Assembly (NCBI RefSeq): GCF_000336555.1
Contig: NZ_KB375281.1
Location: 3,669,436 to 3,733,435, forward strand
Origin: Afipia clevelandensis ATCC 49720
Lineage (GTDB): Bacteria; Pseudomonadota; Alphaproteobacteria; Rhizobiales; Xanthobacteraceae
Length of the DNA: 64,000 nt
Direction: 5' to 3'
Shown: one piece after another, positions 60,702-64,000 of the stretch
Numbering within the stretch: position 1 is the stretch's first letter
Layout of the letters: each line of letters begins with the position of its first letter
The notes under the pieces: generated by a model
The model's input: the letters and a program-made list of their open reading frames with translations, nothing else
What the model was told of the DNA's origin: nothing
The model's database searches: none
Position numbers and translations under genes: made by a program

Positions 60702-61007
60702 ATGATCCCCGGTGAACTCTTCATCAAGGACGGCGACATCGAACTCAACGCCGGCCGCAAGACGGTGACGCTGACGGTCGCCAATACAGGCGACCGGCCG
60801 ATTCAGGTTGGCTCGCATTACCATTTCTTCGAGACCAATCCCGCGCTCAAGTTCGACCGCAAGAAAGCGCGCGGCATGCGACTCGACATCGCGGCAGGGA
60901 CAGCCGTGCGCTTCGAGCCGGGGCAGACGCGCGAGGTCCATCTCGTCGCGCTCGCCGGCAAGCGGACGATCTACGGTTTCCGCGGCGATGTGATGGGCAA
61001 GCTGTGA
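60702..61007 (+). CDS. ureB: Urease beta subunit
   Basis: 101 aa. [46 protein letters not shown] and [45 protein letters not shown] are the family hallmarks. It starts 9 nt after ureA with a GGACG-like ribosome site. A separate ureB agrees with a bacterial three-subunit urease, not a fused UreAB. Confidence 0.97.
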   Translation: MIPGELFIKDGDIELNAGRKTVTLTVANTGDRPIQVGSHYHFFETNPALKFDRKKARGMRLDIAAGTAVRFEPGQTREVHLVALAGKRTIYGFRGDVMGKL

Positions 61008-61038
61008 GCGGCATCATTTTCAATTCAGGGGCATTATA

Positions 61039-62754
61039 ATGGCCACCAAAATTTCCCGCTCCGTCTATGCGGACATGTTCGGGCCCACCACGGGCGACAA
61101 GGTCCGGCTTGCCGACACCGATCTTATTATCGAGGTGGAGAAAGATTTCACCATCTACGGCGAAGAGGTGAAATTCGGCGGCGGCAAGGTGATCCGCGAT
61201 GGCATGGGTCAAAGCCAGATCACCAACAGGCAGGGCGCGGCCGATACGGTCATCACCAATGCGCTGATTGTCGATCACTGGGGCATCGTCAAGGCGGACG
61301 TTGCCATCAAGGATGGCCTGATTTCGGCAATCGGCAAGGCGGGCAATCCGGATATCCAGCCCGGCGTGACCATCGTGATCGGCCCCGGCACCGACATCAT
61401 CGCAGGCGAAGGCAAGATTCTCACCGCTGGCGGCTTTGACTCGCACATCCATTTCATCTGTCCGCAGCAGATCGAGCACGCACTGATGAGCGGCGTCACC
61501 TCCATGCTCGGCGGCGGCACCGGCCCGTCGCACGGCACCTTCGCCACGACCTGCACGCCGGGGCCATGGCACATCGCCAGGATGATTCAGTCGTTCGATG
61601 CGTTTCCGGTCAACCTCGGCATTTCCGGCAAGGGCAACGCCTCGCGGCCCGCCGCGTTGATCGAGATGATCAAGGCCGGCGCCTGCGCGCTGAAGCTGCA
61701 TGAGGACTGGGGCACGACGCCAGCGGCCATCGACAACTGTCTCTCGGTCGCCGACGATCACGACATTCAGGTGATGCTGCACTCGGACACGCTGAACGAG
61801 TCCGGCTTTGTCGAGGATACGATCAAGGCGTTCAAGGGCCGCACCATTCATGCCTTCCACACCGAAGGCGCGGGCGGCGGACATGCGCCGGACATCATCA
61901 AGGTCGCGGGCCTGAAGAACGTGCTGCCGTCGTCCACCAATCCAACGCGGCCGTTCACCCGCAACACCATCGACGAGCATCTCGACATGCTGATGGTCTG
62001 CCACCATCTCGATCCGTCGATCGCGGAGGATCTGGCGTTTGCCGAAAGCCGCATCCGCAAGGAGACCATCGCGGCGGAGGACATCCTTCACGATCTCGGC
62101 GCGCTCTCGATGCTGTCGTCGGATTCGCAGGCGATGGGCCGCCTCGGCGAAGTCATCATCCGCACCTGGCAAACCGCCGACAAGATGAAGAAGCAGCGCG
62201 GCGCGTTGCCGGAAGACAAGGGCAAAGATAACGACAACTTCCGCGTGAAGCGCTATATCGCGAAATACACCATCAATCCGGCGATCGCCCATGGCGTGTC
62301 GAAGCTGATCGGTTCGGTCGAGAAGGGCAAGATGGCAGACCTCGTATTGTGGTCGCCGGCGTTCTTCGGCGTGAAGCCGGATTGCATCGTCAAGGGTGGG
62401 TCGATCGTGGCCGCGCCGATGGGCGATCCGAACGCCTCGATCCCGACTCCGCAGCCGGTGCACTACCAGCCGATGTTCGGCGCTTACGGCAAGGCGCGGA
62501 CGGCGTCGTCGGTCGTGTTTACGTCCAAGGCTGCTGTCACCTCGGGACTGGGCAAGAAACTCGGCATCGACAAGAAGCTCTATGCTGTTTCAAACACCCG
62601 TAGCCGCATTTCCAAGAAAAGCATGATCCATAACGGCGCCACACCGGACATCGAGGTCGATCCCGAGACATACGAGGTGCGCGCCGACGGCGAATTGCTG
62701 ACCTGCGCGCCCGCCGAGGTGTTGCCCATGGCGCAGCGCTATTTCATGTACTAG
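61039..62754 (+). CDS. ureC: Urease alpha subunit (catalytic)
   Basis: 571 aa. Metal-binding HIH at about 135-137 ([12 protein letters not shown]), the carbamylated lysine at 219 ([14 protein letters not shown]), further nickel ligands in [13 protein letters not shown], and the flap with the general-acid histidine in [24 protein letters not shown]. All active-site residues are present, so the enzyme should be functional. Hydrolyses urea supplied by UrtABCDE. Confidence 0.98.
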   Translation: MATKISRSVYADMFGPTTGDKVRLADTDLIIEVEKDFTIYGEEVKFGGGKVIRDGMGQSQITNRQGAADTVITNALIVDHWGIVKADVAIKDGLISAIGKAGNPDIQPGVTIVIGPGTDIIAGEGKILTAGGFDSHIHFICPQQIEHALMSGVTSMLGGGTGPSHGTFATTCTPGPWHIARMIQSFDAFPVNLGISGKGNASRPAALIEMIKAGACALKLHEDWGTTPAAIDNCLSVADDHDIQVMLHSDTLNESGFVEDTIKAFKGRTIHAFHTEGAGGGHAPDIIKVAGLKNVLPSSTNPTRPFTRNTIDEHLDMLMVCHHLDPSIAEDLAFAESRIRKETIAAEDILHDLGALSMLSSDSQAMGRLGEVIIRTWQTADKMKKQRGALPEDKGKDNDNFRVKRYIAKYTINPAIAHGVSKLIGSVEKGKMADLVLWSPAFFGVKPDCIVKGGSIVAAPMGDPNASIPTPQPVHYQPMFGAYGKARTASSVVFTSKAAVTSGLGKKLGIDKKLYAVSNTRSRISKKSMIHNGATPDIEVDPETYEVRADGELLTCAPAEVLPMAQRYFMY

Positions 62755-62790
62755 GGTCCCCCGACCTCAAGAAACAGCCGGGAGGATATC

Positions 62791-63090
62791 TTGATTTACG
62801 TTGTTGCGACCCTGACCATCAAGCCTGAGACACGCGCGGACATGATTGCCGCGGCGAAAGCCTGCATTGCCGAAACCCGCAAGGAGCCAGGCAATATCGC
62901 TTACGATCTGCATGAGAGCGTGACCGATCCGACCAAGCTCGTGTTCGTCGAGCAGTGGGAAAACGCCGAGGCGCTGGTGCCGCATCGCTCCATGGAACAC
63001 ATGAAGACGTTTGGCCGCGTCGTGGTGAAGTGCCTCGCTGCGCCTCCGAAGATCGAAGTCATCACGCCGGCAAATGTGGAAGTGCGATGA
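62791..63090 (+). CDS. Antibiotic biosynthesis monooxygenase (ABM)-domain protein, copy 1
   Basis: 99 aa from TTG 62791, preceded by GGAGG. Dimeric alpha/beta ABM (YgiN-like) fold: [74 protein letters not shown]. Such proteins are small heme-free or quinol monooxygenases, or have unknown roles. It lies between ureC and ureE and overlaps the next, homologous gene (ATGA). Its presence in a urease operon is not explained by nickel insertion. Confidence 0.9.
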   Translation: MIYVVATLTIKPETRADMIAAAKACIAETRKEPGNIAYDLHESVTDPTKLVFVEQWENAEALVPHRSMEHMKTFGRVVVKCLAAPPKIEVITPANVEVR

Positions 63091-63392
63091 TCTACGTCGT
63101 CGCTACGACCAAGGTGAAGCCTGAGCACCGCGCGGCCTATGTCGCCGGTGCGAAGGACTGCATCGCAGAGACCCGCAAGGAGCCGGGCTGTGTCGCCTAC
63201 GATCTTCATGGCAGCGTGTCCGATCCGGATACGTTCGTGTTCGTCGAGCGCTGGGAGAGTCACGACCATCTCGCCGCGCACCGCCTGACGCCGCATCTGA
63301 AGGCGTGGCGCGCTCTCTCGGGGCCGTTCAAGGCATCGCCAACCAATATCGAAGTCATCATTGGCGGCGAAGTGCAGAAGCTGACATCATGA
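63087..63392 (+). CDS. Antibiotic biosynthesis monooxygenase (ABM)-domain protein, copy 2
   Basis: 101 aa from ATG 63087, overlapping the previous stop. [74 protein letters not shown], clearly homologous to copy 1, so the pair arose by tandem duplication. The stop overlaps the ureE start (ATGA), so both are translationally linked to the urease maturation genes. The frame extends further upstream but only as a shadow of copy 1. Confidence 0.9.
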   Translation: MIYVVATTKVKPEHRAAYVAGAKDCIAETRKEPGCVAYDLHGSVSDPDTFVFVERWESHDHLAAHRLTPHLKAWRALSGPFKASPTNIEVIIGGEVQKLTS

Positions 63393-63958
63393 TCCGCGCC
63401 ACGCAGGTCCGCCCGCAGGTTCGCTGGACCGAGGCCGCCGCCGATACGGTGGTGCTCGACTTCGACGACCGGCATCGCCGCCGCATGGCGATGACCGGCA
63501 CGCGCGGGCTGGAATTCCTGCTGGACCTGGAAGAAGCTGTCGCGCTGCGCGGCGGCGATGGGCTGGTGCTGGAAGACGGGCGGCTGATCGAAGTGGTCGC
63601 CGCGCCCGAGCCTCTGGTGGAAATCCGCGGCGCCGATCTGCATCATCTGGTGCGGATCGCCTGGCATCTCGGCAACCGTCATCTGCCGACACAGATCGTC
63701 GGCAAGGGCCTGCGGATTCGCCGCGATCATGTGATCGAGGACATGGTGCGCGGGCTTGGCGCGCGCGTCATCGTCATCGAAGCCCCGTTCGATCCCGAAG
63801 GCGGCGCCTATGCCGGTGGCGGTCATGCCGGGCATGGCCATCATGATCACGGTCACGCGCGTCATGGTCACGATCATGCTCACCACGATCATGGTCATGA
63901 CAAGCATGACCACGATCATCATCACGGTCACAGCCATGCTCATGACCACGGGCACTGA
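63389..63958 (+). CDS. ureE: Urease accessory nickel chaperone UreE
   Basis: 189 aa from ATG 63389. N-terminal peptide-binding domain ([40 protein letters not shown]), C-terminal metal domain ([43 protein letters not shown]) with the conserved metal-site histidine HHVI-like RDHVIEDM, and a histidine-rich tail of about 47 residues with 23 histidines (His-Gly-His/Asp-His repeats). It delivers Ni2+ to UreD/F/G. The tail is typical of nickel-storing UreE proteins. The stop overlaps the likely ureF start by 17 nt. Confidence 0.94.
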   Translation: MIRATQVRPQVRWTEAAADTVVLDFDDRHRRRMAMTGTRGLEFLLDLEEAVALRGGDGLVLEDGRLIEVVAAPEPLVEIRGADLHHLVRIAWHLGNRHLPTQIVGKGLRIRRDHVIEDMVRGLGARVIVIEAPFDPEGGAYAGGGHAGHGHHDHGHARHGHDHAHHDHGHDKHDHDHHHGHSHAHDHGH

Positions 63959-64000
63959 TCGCGATCCGCTGGATCTTCACGCCGACGCCGATGAGTCGGC
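63942..64000 (+). CDS. ureF: Probable urease accessory protein UreF, partial (runs off window)
   Basis: Only about 19 codons are inside. The frame from ATG 63942, within the His-rich end of ureE in another frame, reads [19 protein letters not shown], a plausible acidic UreF leader before the conserved LYRLMTW region. An alternative start is ATG 63991. Assignment is by the usual ure gene order (ureE-ureF). Confidence 0.5.
   Translation, partial: MTTGTDRDPLDLHADADES

Overview
The window reads as a chromosomal segment of an alphaproteobacterium of the Bradyrhizobium/Rhodopseudomonas/Afipia group (Nitrobacteraceae). This rests on high-GC coding with long antisense open frames, a pimFABCD-like dicarboxylate beta-oxidation cluster, a membrane-anchored CycM-type cytochrome c, a tad/cpa pilus locus with CtrA-like boxes, an urt-ure block, and several short palindromic intergenic repeats of the kind found in that group. 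No rRNA, tRNA, CRISPR array, prophage or classical insertion sequence was seen.

Layout. 1-5.5 kb (minus): a branched-chain-amino-acid-type (HAAT) ABC transporter livG-livF-livH-livM followed by two tandem solute-binding proteins, the last cut by the window edge. 5.8-6.7 kb (minus): an IclR-family regulator. 6.8-15.4 kb (plus): a divergent beta-oxidation cluster (hydratase/dehydrogenase fusion, CoA ligase, thiolase, two acyl-CoA dehydrogenases, SDR). I infer one uptake-and-catabolism module for dicarboxylic, fatty or aromatic-derived acids under IclR control. 15.7-17.9 kb: glycerol kinase and a GST-like protein. 18-24 kb (minus): a secreted small protein, metH, a DUF559 nuclease-like gene bounded by inverted repeats, and metF. 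24.4-27.9 kb: an LLM flavin oxidoreductase, prephenate dehydratase, kdsB, cycM. 28-35.8 kb (plus): a YejABEF-type peptide transporter with two tandem Tat-exported binding proteins. 35.9-38.2 kb (minus): an NlpC/P60 hydrolase and an M17 aminopeptidase. 38.4-50.8 kb: a tad/cpa Flp-pilus locus with two near-identical pilins and a previously easy-to-miss 50-aa membrane ORF. 51-53.2 kb (minus): DEAD-box helicase, IF-1 and CspA, a cold-adaptation group. 53.7-64 kb (plus): a urea uptake operon urtABCDE with a sigma-54 promoter, running into ureDABC, two tandem ABM monooxygenase genes, ureE and the first codons of ureF.

Most distinctive signals: (i) a DUF559 gene framed by ~39-bp inverted repeats whose sequence reappears in two gene-less ~122-bp copies nearby, which looks like a nuclease-bearing element with MITE-like derivatives; (ii) TTAA-N7-TTAA CtrA-type sites before tadE and, less perfectly, tadD; (iii) an IclR-type operator in the divergent regulatory region of the pim-like cluster; (iv) two stacked hairpins in the helicase leader; (v) a tandem ABM pair inside the urease operon.
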